20,058 nucleotides of DNA from CALZKI01 sp045124055 (GCA_045124055.1 JBGVKZ010000030.1:1-20058); one strand, 5' to 3'; numbered from the stretch's first letter, positions 1 to 7,470 are shown. Made by a program: numbers and translations. Notes: generated from the letters alone by a model not told the origin.

Positions 1-20
1 TTGTATACGCAATAAAAATA

Positions 21-44
21 AACCACCTGCTATGCAGGTGAGTT
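21..44. repeat. Left-end subterminal hairpin of the IS
   Basis: CACCTGC (24-30) pairs with GCAGGTG (34-40) around a TAT loop. The stem then continues for three more pairs (21-23 with 42-44) after a single unpaired A at 41. A stem interrupted by one bulged base is typical of the hairpins bound by IS200/IS605 TnpA. Confidence 0.75.
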
Positions 45-72
45 CCCAGATAGCTTTAGCTTCAAGCAAAAA

Positions 73-130
73 ACCTCCAATAGTATAATAAGTGTAGGTT
101 CGCCAACCGCACTAATAATACAAAGGAGGT
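73..130 (+). promoter_or_regulatory. tnpA leader: possible promoter and Shine-Dalgarno-occluding fold
   Basis: ACCTCC at 73-78 is exactly complementary to GGAGGT at 125-130, the Shine-Dalgarno sequence of tnpA. Between them AGTG (91-94) and GGTT (97-100) pair with AACC (105-108) and CACT (110-113), making an inner hairpin. A TATAAT at 84-89 is a possible -10 box, with only a poor -35 (TTCAAG, 61-66). Transcripts starting from that -10 would lack 73-78. Only RNA entering from outside the element would carry the full SD-blocking fold. Occlusion of the start region by read-through RNA is known for IS200 and IS10; here it is inferred from pairing alone. Confidence 0.5.
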
Positions 131-136
131 ATCCAA

Positions 137-607
137 ATGGATAAAAACAGTTTAGCACATACAAGGTGGGAATGTAAGTACCATATCGTATTTGCACCAA
201 AATACAGAAGAAAAGTTATATATAAACAGATACGGGCGGATATAGGCAGAATATTAAAAGAATTATGTGCAAGGAAAGGGATAGAAATTATTGAAGCAGA
301 AGCCTGTTCGGATCATATTCACATGTTTGTAAGAATACCGCCAAAATATAGTGTGTCTGAGATAATGGGATATTTAAAAGGAAAAAGTTCGCTAATGATA
401 TTTGAAAGACATGCAAATCTGAAGTACAAGTATGGAAACAGACATTTCTGGTGTAGAGGATATTATGTCGATACAGTAGGTAAAAATGCAAAGAAAATCG
501 AAGAGTATATAAGAAATCAGTTACAGGAAGATTTAGAGTATGATCAAATGTCATTAAAAGAGTATATTGACCCGTTTACGGGTGAGCCGGTAGAAAAAGG
601 CAAATAA
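137..607 (+). CDS. tnpA: IS200/IS605-family transposase TnpA (HUH Y1 tyrosine transposase)
   Basis: A 156-residue protein, the normal full length for TnpA of IS200/IS605. It cuts and rejoins single-stranded DNA at the element ends through a 5'-phosphotyrosine intermediate and acts as a dimer. The metal-binding HUH motif is visible as H60-I61-H62 after CSD. The nucleophile is expected at Y124 in EEYIRNQ, with Q128 as the usual third metal ligand. The N-terminal KYHIVFAPKYRRK and the later YLKGKSS segments are family hallmarks. The start is fixed by AAAGGAGGT at 122-130, six bases before ATG. The gene is intact with all catalytic residues present. It is followed by about 100 bases of structured non-coding sequence rather than by a tnpB gene. 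Confidence 0.95.
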   Translation: MDKNSLAHTRWECKYHIVFAPKYRRKVIYKQIRADIGRILKELCARKGIEIIEAEACSDHIHMFVRIPPKYSVSEIMGYLKGKSSLMIFERHANLKYKYGNRHFWCRGYYVDTVGKNAKKIEEYIRNQLQEDLEYDQMSLKEYIDPFTGEPVEKGK

Positions 608-625
608 AAAAGGCTCTTTAGAGCC
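603..625 (-). terminator. Minus-strand intrinsic terminator at the 3' end of tnpA
   Basis: Read on the minus strand, GGCTC-TAAA-GAGCC (625-612) is followed by six T residues (611-606). This would stop transcription coming leftward into tnpA, that is, antisense to it. On the plus strand there is no T-run after the stem, so it would not end tnpA transcription. Confidence 0.5.
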
Positions 626-703
626 GGCCAGTGACCACAGTGCGGAAGGCGGACTTTTCAGAGCCTCTTTAGAGGCATGCAGGGAACAGCGGCTTATAGC
701 CGC
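612..703 (+). other. Three tandem hairpins between tnpA and the right-end hairpin
   Basis: The stretch after the tnpA stop holds three stem-loops: GGCTC/GAGCC (612-625), GCCTC/GAGGC (663-676) and GCGGCT/AGCCGC (689-703). The first two share an identical ten-base core, CTCTTTAGAG, with a TTTA loop. Together with the right-end hairpin this makes four consecutive stems in about 120 bases. No ORF covers the stretch. It may be a structured RNA or extra DNA structure used in transposition; no function can be assigned from this one copy. Confidence 0.45.
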
Positions 704-710
704 AGAGCAA

Positions 711-731
711 ACCACCAGCTAAGCTGGTGGT
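711..731. repeat. Right-end subterminal hairpin of the IS
   Basis: ACCACCAGC (711-719) pairs perfectly with GCTGGTGGT (723-731) around TAA. Its outer ACCACC/GGTGGT resembles the outer part of the left-end hairpin, as expected for a pair recognised by one TnpA. Confidence 0.75.
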
Positions 732-762
732 GCTGATTCATAAGCAGAGTCCTTTTTTATAT

Positions 763-791
763 TGCATAGGTAGGTAGTAATCAAGTATAAT
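763..791 (+). promoter_or_regulatory. Sigma-A promoter of the glycosyltransferase-methyltransferase gene
   Basis: TTGCAT (763-768), a 17-base spacer and a perfect TATAAT (786-791). Transcription would begin near 798. That leaves a roughly 40-base leader before the ATG at 840 and makes a TTG start at 801 unlikely. The promoter begins about 32 bases past the IS right-end hairpin. Confidence 0.65.
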
Positions 792-839
792 GGGATAAAG
801 TTGTGGATATTTATAAACGAAAAACTTGCAGGTGAAGAA

Positions 840-2309
840 ATGAAAGAGCATATCAAAGAACTATTGACAAATGGGCAATATGAAGAAGCCGATATTTATT
901 TGAATGAAAATATCACAATTCAAAACTATGATGATGAAATTGCCATATTTGATGGAACAATCGGATTATATTATGGCGATGGACATAGGGTATGGCAGGC
1001 CTGTGCCAATGGACTTACTCTTAATCCTAAGAATTATGAATTGTATGTAATTTTAGGAGAATATTATTTAGGAAGTAATATAAACCAAGCGTATTTGTGT
1101 TATGAAAATGCACTCTTTCATTGCAATAAAGACGAAGATAGAATTATCATCAAAGAAGTAATAGATAAGCTTTTAGAAAGCGGTGAAGTAACTGTCAGAA
1201 AGGCATCTTTTGTCATACTTTCTTATAACTTATTAGAGTATACGAAGGTTTGTGTGGAAAGTATTCGTGCAAAGACGCCAGAAAGTAGCCGAGAAATTGT
1301 TGTAGTGGATAATGCATCAGAAGATGGTAGCGTTGAATGGCTCAGAGCACAAAAAGATGTGGTACTTGTGGAGAATAAGGAAAATTCCGGTTTCCCAAAA
1401 GGTTGCAATATAGGCATCGAAGCGTCTGATAAGGAAAACGATATTTTCCTATTGAATAATGATACATATATGACGGAAAATGCGTTGTTTTGGCTTCGTA
1501 TGGGCTTGTATGAAAATGCGGAGGTTGGTACCACAGGCTGTGTTTCTAATTATTGTGGCAACCATCAGAGAGTTACAGAAAACATATCTGATGTGGACGA
1601 GTTGATTCGCTATGGATTTACCAACAATATTCCAATGGAATTTCCATATGAGGGAAAATTGTTTTTAATAGGATTTGCTCTCCTTATAAAAAGAGAAGTT
1701 ATCAACAAAGTCGGACTTTTAGATGAAAGATATACACCAGGCAACTATGAAGACAATGATTATGGACTTCGTGTTATAAAAGCCGGATATAAAAACATAC
1801 TATGTAGAAATAGTTTTATCGTGCATTTTGGCTCAAAAACTTTTAGAAAAGCCAGTGATGACTACACATGTATTCTCTCGCTTAATCGTAAAAAATTTGA
1901 AGAAAAATGGGGAATTGACCCACACGAATATTTCCTGCCAAACAAAGATGTTTTGGAAGTTTTTGAAGAACCAATGGAGACAGAGATAAAAGTTTTAGAC
2001 GTTGGTTGCGGTTGTGGTGCGATGCTTCGATATGTAAAAGGAAAGTATCCATATATGCACGCCTATGGTGTGGAAAAATTGGAGCAGGCGGCAGAGTTTG
2101 CGAAATATGTGGGAGAAACCGTTTGCGGTGATATTGAGCAAGTGGATTTACCGTGGGAAGAAGAAATTTTTGATTATATTATTCTGGAAGAAATGGTATC
2201 ACAGTTACAAAGACCAGATATGGTGTTGACAAAATTACGCAAGCACCTAAAAAAGGGTGGGAAATTGATTGTTTGTGTAGGTGGTGCTACAACAACAATT
2301 ACGAAATAA
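840..2309 (+). CDS. TPR-like / family 2 glycosyltransferase / SAM methyltransferase fusion
   Basis: A 489-residue three-part protein. Residues 1 to about 115 are helical and TPR-like (NGQYEEADIYL, LNPKNYELYVILGEYYLG). Residues about 121-360 form a GT-A glycosyltransferase of family 2: SFVILSYN and VVVDNASEDGS bind the nucleotide-sugar, and NND at 206-208 is the DXD-equivalent metal site. Residues about 383-489 are a class I methyltransferase with DVGCGCG at 387-393. Such fusions occur in glycan and flagellin-modification loci; the sugar and acceptor cannot be read from sequence. The ATG at 840 is preferred over an in-frame TTG at 801 because AGGTG precedes it and the promoter would start transcripts near 798. 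The methyltransferase stops just after the strand-5 region (GGKLIVCV), so it may be shortened. The gene stands alone between the IS and a convergent cluster. Confidence 0.8.
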   Translation: MKEHIKELLTNGQYEEADIYLNENITIQNYDDEIAIFDGTIGLYYGDGHRVWQACANGLTLNPKNYELYVILGEYYLGSNINQAYLCYENALFHCNKDEDRIIIKEVIDKLLESGEVTVRKASFVILSYNLLEYTKVCVESIRAKTPESSREIVVVDNASEDGSVEWLRAQKDVVLVENKENSGFPKGCNIGIEASDKENDIFLLNNDTYMTENALFWLRMGLYENAEVGTTGCVSNYCGNHQRVTENISDVDELIRYGFTNNIPMEFPYEGKLFLIGFALLIKREVINKVGLLDERYTPGNYEDNDYGLRVIKAGYKNILCRNSFIVHFGSKTFRKASDDYTCILSLNRKKFEEKWGIDPHEYFLPNKDVLEVFEEPMETEIKVLDVGCGCGAMLRYVKGKYPYMHAYGVEKLEQAAEFAKYVGETVCGDIEQVDLPWEEEIFDYIILEEMVSQLQRPDMVLTKLRKHLKKGGKLIVCVGGATTTITK

Positions 2310-2334
2310 CTGAAAAAGTATATTGTAAAATAAC

Positions 2335-2370
2335 AAAGCAGAAGACATTCTTTGAAGCCTTCCGCTTTTT
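2335..2370. terminator. Probable bidirectional terminator between convergent genes
   Basis: AAAGCAGAAG (2335-2344) pairs with CTTCCGCTTT (2359-2368) with one mismatch around a 14-base loop. Five T residues (2366-2370) close the plus-strand side, and the A-rich left side gives a weaker T-stretch on the minus strand. It lies in the 64-base gap between two convergent glycosyltransferase genes. Confidence 0.55.
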
Positions 2371-2373
2371 GTA

Positions 2374-3432
2374 TTAATGCGTTTCTATTATTTTAAGTAG
2401 ATTTACGGCGGGAGCATAATTGCCTGCTAATTTTAAGTATTTTATGGCTAGCTCGTCTTTTTTTAGGTGGTGACATACATTCCCTAACTGGAAGTAACCT
2501 ACATAGGAGGTCGCTCCCGCAACAATGTGGCATTCTTCCTTCATTGTTATTACTTTGCCAAGCATAGTTAGTGCCTTGGAAAACATAGCGTTGGCGGCAT
2601 AGACAAGGCCCATCATATAAATGTACTCAGGAACATTGCAAAATTCTTCGTAAATACCTTCTAGGTTTAATGCCGTTTGGGCGTTGCCGGTATTCAATAA
2701 GGTAATGCCATAGTAATAAATCATTTCCTGAACCCAGGGAACAGCGGGATTTACGTCAAATTCAGTGGCTTTTGTAAGATATTCTAAAGCCAAATTGTAG
2801 TTACGCAAATTCATATAACTAATACCAATTTGGTAGTAATAATAAGGGTTATTTGGTTCTTTTTTTACAATATCCAGCAAAAGTTCCAGATTTCGTTTAT
2901 TTTTTCCTCGTAAATCGGTCTGGCCTTCCAGATAACCATAGTGAATTACTGAAATGCCACTATGGAAAGAGGTGGCTGGCTGATTGTCTATTCGAACAAG
3001 CTGCTCGTGAATGGGATTTACCCAGTGAAAATATTTTTTTGGATAAAAGCGATATAATTCGCTACGGGTAAAATTCTCTGTGGACTCGTCCGGATTAAAT
3101 AGGTCAATAAAAGCAGAGGATTCTGGGTAGTTTTTTATCATAGTCAGTAAAGAAGAAACATCTAAGGATTTTAAATATTCGTCACAATCGATAGACAAAA
3201 TCCAGTCTCGACTGGCCTTGGAAGCAGCAAAATTTCTGGCGGCACTAAAGTCTTTAATCCAGGCAAAATCGTAGACATTTTTTGTATATTTTTGAGCGAT
3301 TTCTTTGGTTTTATCGGTGGAACCGGTATCCACAAAAACGATTTCCCAGTCGTATGATAAAAGATGTTTTAGACATTCTTCTAAGTATTTTTCTTCATTC
3401 TTTCCTATAATACATACGCTAATTGGTAACAT
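2374..3432 (-). CDS. SunS-like family 2 glycosyltransferase with C-terminal TPRs
   Basis: A 352-residue cytoplasmic protein. Residues 1 to about 100 are a GT-A glycosyltransferase: SVCIIGKNEEKYLEECL, VFVDTGSTDKT and the metal-binding D82-C-D84-E85 are all present. This is the pattern of the SunS/SPBc2 group, which includes enzymes that glycosylate peptides. From about residue 190 there are TPR-like helices (PYYYYQIGISYMNLRNYNLA and later YFQLGNVCHHLKKDELAIKY), a likely docking surface for a protein partner. Its ATG lies inside the upstream ligase gene (14-base overlap) behind AAAGGA, so the two are probably translationally coupled. It is the last gene of the minus-strand group. Acceptor unknown; a protein acceptor is suggested by the TPRs but not shown. 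Confidence 0.8.
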   Translation of the reverse strand: MLPISVCIIGKNEEKYLEECLKHLLSYDWEIVFVDTGSTDKTKEIAQKYTKNVYDFAWIKDFSAARNFAASKASRDWILSIDCDEYLKSLDVSSLLTMIKNYPESSAFIDLFNPDESTENFTRSELYRFYPKKYFHWVNPIHEQLVRIDNQPATSFHSGISVIHYGYLEGQTDLRGKNKRNLELLLDIVKKEPNNPYYYYQIGISYMNLRNYNLALEYLTKATEFDVNPAVPWVQEMIYYYGITLLNTGNAQTALNLEGIYEEFCNVPEYIYMMGLVYAANAMFSKALTMLGKVITMKEECHIVAGATSYVGYFQLGNVCHHLKKDELAIKYLKLAGNYAPAVNLLKIIETH

Positions 3433-4912
3433 TTATTTTTTCCTTTCGCGAGAAGTTTTCTATGATGCCAAGGAGTACAAACACAAAGGGCGTGCTAATA
3501 ATCTGTTGGAAACTAAAAAAATTATTTATCATATAGCCAAGAATTCCATATAGAACTACTTTGGCATAAGGGTTTTTTGTTTTGAGGGCAGTTTTTATAC
3601 TACAAAAAAAGATGCCCATATAGGCTATGCAACCTAAAAGTCCTGTATTTACAAGCATAGTCAAAAACTCGTTATGAGCATTGGCAAGGGGCTGAATCTG
3701 AAAACAACCAGCCATAGATATTTTATCCAGATGACTATAAACATAGGTAAGAAAACAGTCTGGACCAATGCCCATAATTTTGCGATACCAGGGCAAAGAG
3801 AAAAAGGCTTGTATACCTACGGTGTAAGTACCACCTCTTGTACTAAAATAATATCGGTTATAAGTGAAAAAAGAATTACCATTTAGGAAAGGTGTTATCT
3901 TTGGATAAAACGTATTAATGCCACATACGATAAAATAAACAGCCAGGAAGATGATACATACAATGACCACGTATTTATAGATAAAGCCTAGGTTTATTTT
4001 CTCGGTACAAAAAGAAATAATGATATATAAGCTTGCAACAAGAAACAGGCACACGCAAGGTAAGGGAGAAAATGCCACAAGGTCTACTATGGGGTCATAT
4101 TCTACATAAGCACCTTTTATAAAATAGTTGCTAATATATGTAAGAGTGCAGCCTGAAAAGAGCAGCATATAAATTTCTAAATAAGTAAGCAATGCGTGCC
4201 TGCTTGTTAGAGCGGGACGCAATAAAAGTAATAACAAAAACAATAAAGTAGCATATCCACTCATACTTCCCTGACAAATGAGGGAAAGGAGTGAAAGAAA
4301 GAGGCATAGTGTGAAAAAACATTTTTCCTTCTTTTCTTTACTTTGAAAATAGAGGTAAAGTTCCATTCCTACAATTATCATTAAATATCCACAAAACCAG
4401 TTGATGTTTCCAAAGGTAGAAACATAGAGTGGGTGAATCCCCTTGATTTTTATTGGATAGTAGCCAAAACGATTGATAATGGCAAGAGCTGTTAGTGGTA
4501 TATTGACCATACATACTGCGTAAAGACAGCCTTTTATGTGCGTTAGATATCTGGAAATACCAAAATAAATCAGCACAAACATTAATTGTGATATCAGCCC
4601 TAAATTCCATTCTTCATTGCCAATTAGGGCCACATCTTTGTACGGGGAAAACAGGTAGGAGAGTAGAGTGCAAAAGGCGAATGCAAGAACAAACCAGTCT
4701 GTTTTACAGAATGAAATATGTATTTTTTTGTAAAAGACGTATATGAGTAACAGGATATAAGTGATGACAAAGGGAAGCATACCATATACAAAAAAGTGGT
4801 ATTTGTCTGTTCCGATGTAGGAATATCCTGCCTTAGATACATAGCAAGGCAATAAAATGGCTATAAAGAGAAATAACGCCACTGCCCATAGGGAAGATAA
4901 TTTCTTTTGCAT
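3419..4912 (-). CDS. O-antigen ligase/polymerase-like membrane protein (WaaL/Wzy family)
   Basis: About 497 residues with roughly a dozen hydrophobic segments across the full length, so an integral membrane protein. The Wzy_C-type region near the C-terminus is recognisable: MGIGPDCF, then after a short loop ANAHNEFL and NTGLLGCIAYMGIFF. The His in NAHNE is the family's conserved functional residue. Members transfer or polymerise lipid-linked glycans on the outer membrane leaflet. In Gram-positive bacteria they act in surface-polysaccharide or glycoprotein pathways, not LPS. Two in-frame ATGs exist (4918 and 4912). The second is preferred because AAGGA lies seven bases before it but only one base before the first. 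It follows the CgeB-like gene at 10 bases and overlaps the SunS-like gene. Confidence 0.8.
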   Translation of the reverse strand: MQKKLSSLWAVALFLFIAILLPCYVSKAGYSYIGTDKYHFFVYGMLPFVITYILLLIYVFYKKIHISFCKTDWFVLAFAFCTLLSYLFSPYKDVALIGNEEWNLGLISQLMFVLIYFGISRYLTHIKGCLYAVCMVNIPLTALAIINRFGYYPIKIKGIHPLYVSTFGNINWFCGYLMIIVGMELYLYFQSKEKKEKCFFTLCLFLSLLSLICQGSMSGYATLLFLLLLLLRPALTSRHALLTYLEIYMLLFSGCTLTYISNYFIKGAYVEYDPIVDLVAFSPLPCVCLFLVASLYIIISFCTEKINLGFIYKYVVIVCIIFLAVYFIVCGINTFYPKITPFLNGNSFFTYNRYYFSTRGGTYTVGIQAFFSLPWYRKIMGIGPDCFLTYVYSHLDKISMAGCFQIQPLANAHNEFLTMLVNTGLLGCIAYMGIFFCSIKTALKTKNPYAKVVLYGILGYMINNFFSFQQIISTPFVFVLLGIIENFSRKEKINVTN

Positions 4913-4922
4913 AATCATTTCC

Positions 4923-6089
4923 TTATTTTATAAAGGGACACAGAGAGGCTATGGTGTTTAGGCGTTCTTCGTAAGAAAAATGCTTTTTCACCTTTTCATA
5001 GCCGTTTTGTGCAATTTGTTTTCTAATAGCATCGTTTTTAAGATAAAAGCTTGCCTTCTCATAAGCATCTGTAAAATCTTCATAGTAGACAAAGTCTTCC
5101 GAGGGCACAAAGTAATCTAAAAATTCTTCCTGATAGTTGCTAAGCAGGAAACCACCGCAACCCATAATGTCTAAAGCTCTAAGCGGTATGCCGGTTTGGA
5201 GACATTTTAAGGTGATATTTAAGTTGATATCACTACATTTGAAAACATAGGGCATTTCGGTGCCATAATCCACTCTGCCACATTGCTTTGCTTCGATAAG
5301 AAGGGGGTGCTCGTCACCGGAATAAAGGGAAACCTGATATTTTTTTGATAACAAGGACAAAATAGCTACTCGTTCTTTGAAGGTTACATAAGTTGACATA
5401 GAGTAGGAAAGCTTTTTCTTTGTAATCTGAAAATCTTTATTAGTAAGGTTTTCTCTATAACAGGTGTTTATTTTTTCAATAATATCTTCATTTAAGTAAT
5501 CATCTATTACAAAAGCTCCATACAGGTCTGTTTGCAGAGTAATTAATGTATCCAGATATTTTCTTTCAAACTCGCCCAGAGGTACAATGATTTTCGGATA
5601 GGTTGAGTTATAAATTTGCCCCACAAAGGAGATGGGACTTTGAAAACGCTCCCATTCTTTTACGCCAGGTTTCAACATGTCGTAATAGGCGGTATCTACG
5701 GCAAGAGGTAGATGCCAGATACGCTCAAAACCTTGAGCTAAGTAACCCTCCGCTTGCTTTTTATCAAACAAAAAGACGTAGTTGGTCGGAAAATAGAGAG
5801 TGTCCTCAATATGTGCAATATTGAGTGGATTATCATAGCTCCAGGATACATATGGGATGTTTTGGTGGTAGCAGGCGATAGCAACTACGGGAATATAGTT
5901 GATGCTAAAGACAAAGTCATAGCTTCCCTCTGCAATTTTTTTGGAAAATAAAGAGACAAATTCTTCGTCTGCTTCCAGTGATTTTAAGGGATAATGGTAA
6001 TAAGTATCCACTTGTACGTGATGTTCTTTTAACTTGCATAAGATTTGCTCTCTTGTGAAAGAGGGCCAGTCGTACATTAATATTTTCAT
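4923..6089 (-). CDS. CgeB-like glycosyltransferase (GT-B fold, DUF3880/Glyco_trans_1_2 type)
   Basis: A 388-residue protein starting MKILMYDW at 6089. The start is chosen because TGGAGA precedes it and because the longer reading frame would run through the upstream terminator. The C-terminal part (from about residue 305: ALDIMGCGGFLLSNY, then EDFVYYED and an NGYEKVKKHFSYEERL tail) matches the spore-maturation CgeB group of GT-B glycosyltransferases, in which this half binds the nucleotide-sugar. The N-terminal half (DFVFSINYIPV, PYVSWSYDNPL, VFLFDKKQ) fits the companion DUF3880-like domain. The enzyme should be cytoplasmic and contribute one sugar to the glycan handled by the neighbouring ligase. 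The sugar donor cannot be determined. First gene after the terminator that follows the FliD-like gene. Confidence 0.78.
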   Translation of the reverse strand: MKILMYDWPSFTREQILCKLKEHHVQVDTYYHYPLKSLEADEEFVSLFSKKIAEGSYDFVFSINYIPVVAIACYHQNIPYVSWSYDNPLNIAHIEDTLYFPTNYVFLFDKKQAEGYLAQGFERIWHLPLAVDTAYYDMLKPGVKEWERFQSPISFVGQIYNSTYPKIIVPLGEFERKYLDTLITLQTDLYGAFVIDDYLNEDIIEKINTCYRENLTNKDFQITKKKLSYSMSTYVTFKERVAILSLLSKKYQVSLYSGDEHPLLIEAKQCGRVDYGTEMPYVFKCSDINLNITLKCLQTGIPLRALDIMGCGGFLLSNYQEEFLDYFVPSEDFVYYEDFTDAYEKASFYLKNDAIRKQIAQNGYEKVKKHFSYEERLNTIASLCPFIK

Positions 6090-6106
6090 AGTTGGTCTCC
6101 ATATAG

Positions 6107-6141
6107 AAAAAGGGAAATTCAGTCTGCACCAAATTTCCCTT
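6107..6141 (-). terminator. Intrinsic terminator directly after the FliD-like gene
   Basis: On the minus strand AAGGGAAATT (6141-6132) and AATTTCCCTT (6119-6110) form a perfect ten-pair stem with a 12-base loop, ending in five T residues (6111-6107). It begins one base past the stop codon. The next gene's ribosome binding site follows within a few bases of the T-run, so the three glycosylation genes depend on read-through or an undetected promoter. Confidence 0.75.
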
Positions 6142-6142
6142 A

Positions 6143-7444
6143 TTAACAATAATAATTAAACATCATACCACTATATATACTAGAAGTATAGGGGCTTGAG
6201 AAAGTTTTCCCCGGATTTTTGTAAGCAACCACTTTTTTGTCCACATACTTCATCGGGTCTAAGGAAATTTCCTCTGACTTACGAAGGAGGGAAGCGGTAA
6301 AATTCTTCATTTCTGAGAATAGGTCTTCCATTGCCTCGCTTTCCAGAGAAGATTTCATTTCATCGTGGTTAATGGAAATTAGTCCGTCATCTTCAATGGA
6401 TAATCCAAGAGTGTCAAAGGTTTCCCCATAATAGTTGACAATTCCGCTGACTTCATGCACTAATTTGGAGCTACCTTCATAATCATTGCGGTATTCGGAT
6501 ATTGCCTGAATGAAATCATTATATCCCTGCACCATATGAGTGATATTACCTATCAAAGATTCGGCATCATTTTTTGTTCCGATGACAACTGGGGTGTCCG
6601 GTTCAGTTGTGCCTTTTAACTGTAAATCATAGGTTTTCTCCACTGTAAAGTGGTTGGAGTAAGAAGAATGCATTGCTCCATTTATATAGAAAGTAGCGTT
6701 AGACGCCTCTGTCTTTGTATGATTTAATCCAAAGTAGTTGACACTTCCGGCGGCCTGACTAGTTTTATAGTCGGATATATGAAACAAATGGTCTTTGCCG
6801 TCAATGATACCGGTTGCCATAGAAGAAATTTGCAAGGCTGTCTGCCCTTCTTCGTTCTGGATAAGAGAGGCTTCCAGACCTACGTTGGAGTTATTGATAA
6901 GTTTACACAATCTTTCTTGTACCTGTAAGTTCGTCTCTGAATCACCGATAGAAAACTGGAATTCATAGTTCATATCGTTAATATGTAAGTCGAAAGAGTA
7001 TGTCTTAGGTCGTAACCGGACTTTATCGTCATTTGTAAGATAATTTCCAAGGTTTGTTTGACCAGTGGCCAGGTGTTCTACCTCAATTTCAAAAGACGGA
7101 ATATCTTCTGTGACTGTTGCAGAACCGACAAAGTTAGCGGTTACGCGACTTTCGTCACTGGAGTAGGCTGCCTTCTTATTTAATACAGAGCTTTCATCTA
7201 CGCCCCCAAGAGATGCGATGTTGTTACGCAGTAAACGTGCATTCTCTTTAATGTCTACGGCATAGGCCTTAGTCTCTTGCGTATTCTTCAGTAAGTACAC
7301 AGGGGACTCCTTATTTAACTTCACCATGGAATTATAAATATCGCGAAGCTCACTCTTTTTATGGGAATCAAAAGGAGAGCTGCAATCTTTTGAATATGTA
7401 GTTAGATAAAAATTATAGACGTTATTTAACGCATGAGTATTCAT
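6143..7444 (-). CDS. fliD: FliD-like protein (flagellar filament cap / hook-associated protein 2 homologue)
   Basis: A 433-residue protein starting MNTHALNN behind a very strong AAAGGAGG. It has the FliD pattern of a central beta-rich region (FEIEVEHLATGQTN, YSFDLHI, GLEASLI, TALQISSMATG) and a C-terminal part with TLGLSIEDDGLISIN, close to the usual iGi-dG-L-l motif of FliD_C. FliD caps the growing filament outside the cell and folds incoming flagellin. The canonical N-terminal 'GLGSGLD' motif is absent, and the C-terminus ends in MMFNYYC without an obvious long coiled coil. It could therefore be a divergent cap or a FliD-derived surface protein. No signal peptide is seen, in line with export by the flagellar apparatus. 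Its own promoter and hairpin leader lie upstream. No other flagellar gene is in the window. Confidence 0.6.
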   Translation of the reverse strand: MNTHALNNVYNFYLTTYSKDCSSPFDSHKKSELRDIYNSMVKLNKESPVYLLKNTQETKAYAVDIKENARLLRNNIASLGGVDESSVLNKKAAYSSDESRVTANFVGSATVTEDIPSFEIEVEHLATGQTNLGNYLTNDDKVRLRPKTYSFDLHINDMNYEFQFSIGDSETNLQVQERLCKLINNSNVGLEASLIQNEEGQTALQISSMATGIIDGKDHLFHISDYKTSQAAGSVNYFGLNHTKTEASNATFYINGAMHSSYSNHFTVEKTYDLQLKGTTEPDTPVVIGTKNDAESLIGNITHMVQGYNDFIQAISEYRNDYEGSSKLVHEVSGIVNYYGETFDTLGLSIEDDGLISINHDEMKSSLESEAMEDLFSEMKNFTASLLRKSEEISLDPMKYVDKKVVAYKNPGKTFSSPYTSSIYSGMMFNYYC

Positions 7445-7470
7445 AGAGCCCCTCCTTTCTTCCTTGAAAT

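Larger units (their letters stand above)
21..731 (+). mobile_element. IS200/IS605-family insertion sequence carrying only tnpA
   Basis: The element consists of an imperfect palindrome at 21-44, a single HUH-type transposase gene, a structured non-coding tail and a second palindrome at 711-731. This is the layout of IS200-type elements, which move as single strands, recognise subterminal hairpins and leave no target duplication. The coordinates given run from hairpin to hairpin. The true cleavage sites lie a few to some tens of bases outside, and I cannot place them without an empty site for comparison. No tnpB or IscB-like gene is present, so this is the tnpA-only form. The transposase frame is intact, so the element may still be active. 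Confidence 0.85.

Noticed and set aside
603..731. Omega RNA of a TnpB/IscB nuclease
   Set aside because: No tnpB or iscB gene is present in the window and no guide boundary can be defined; kept only as a question in the findings.
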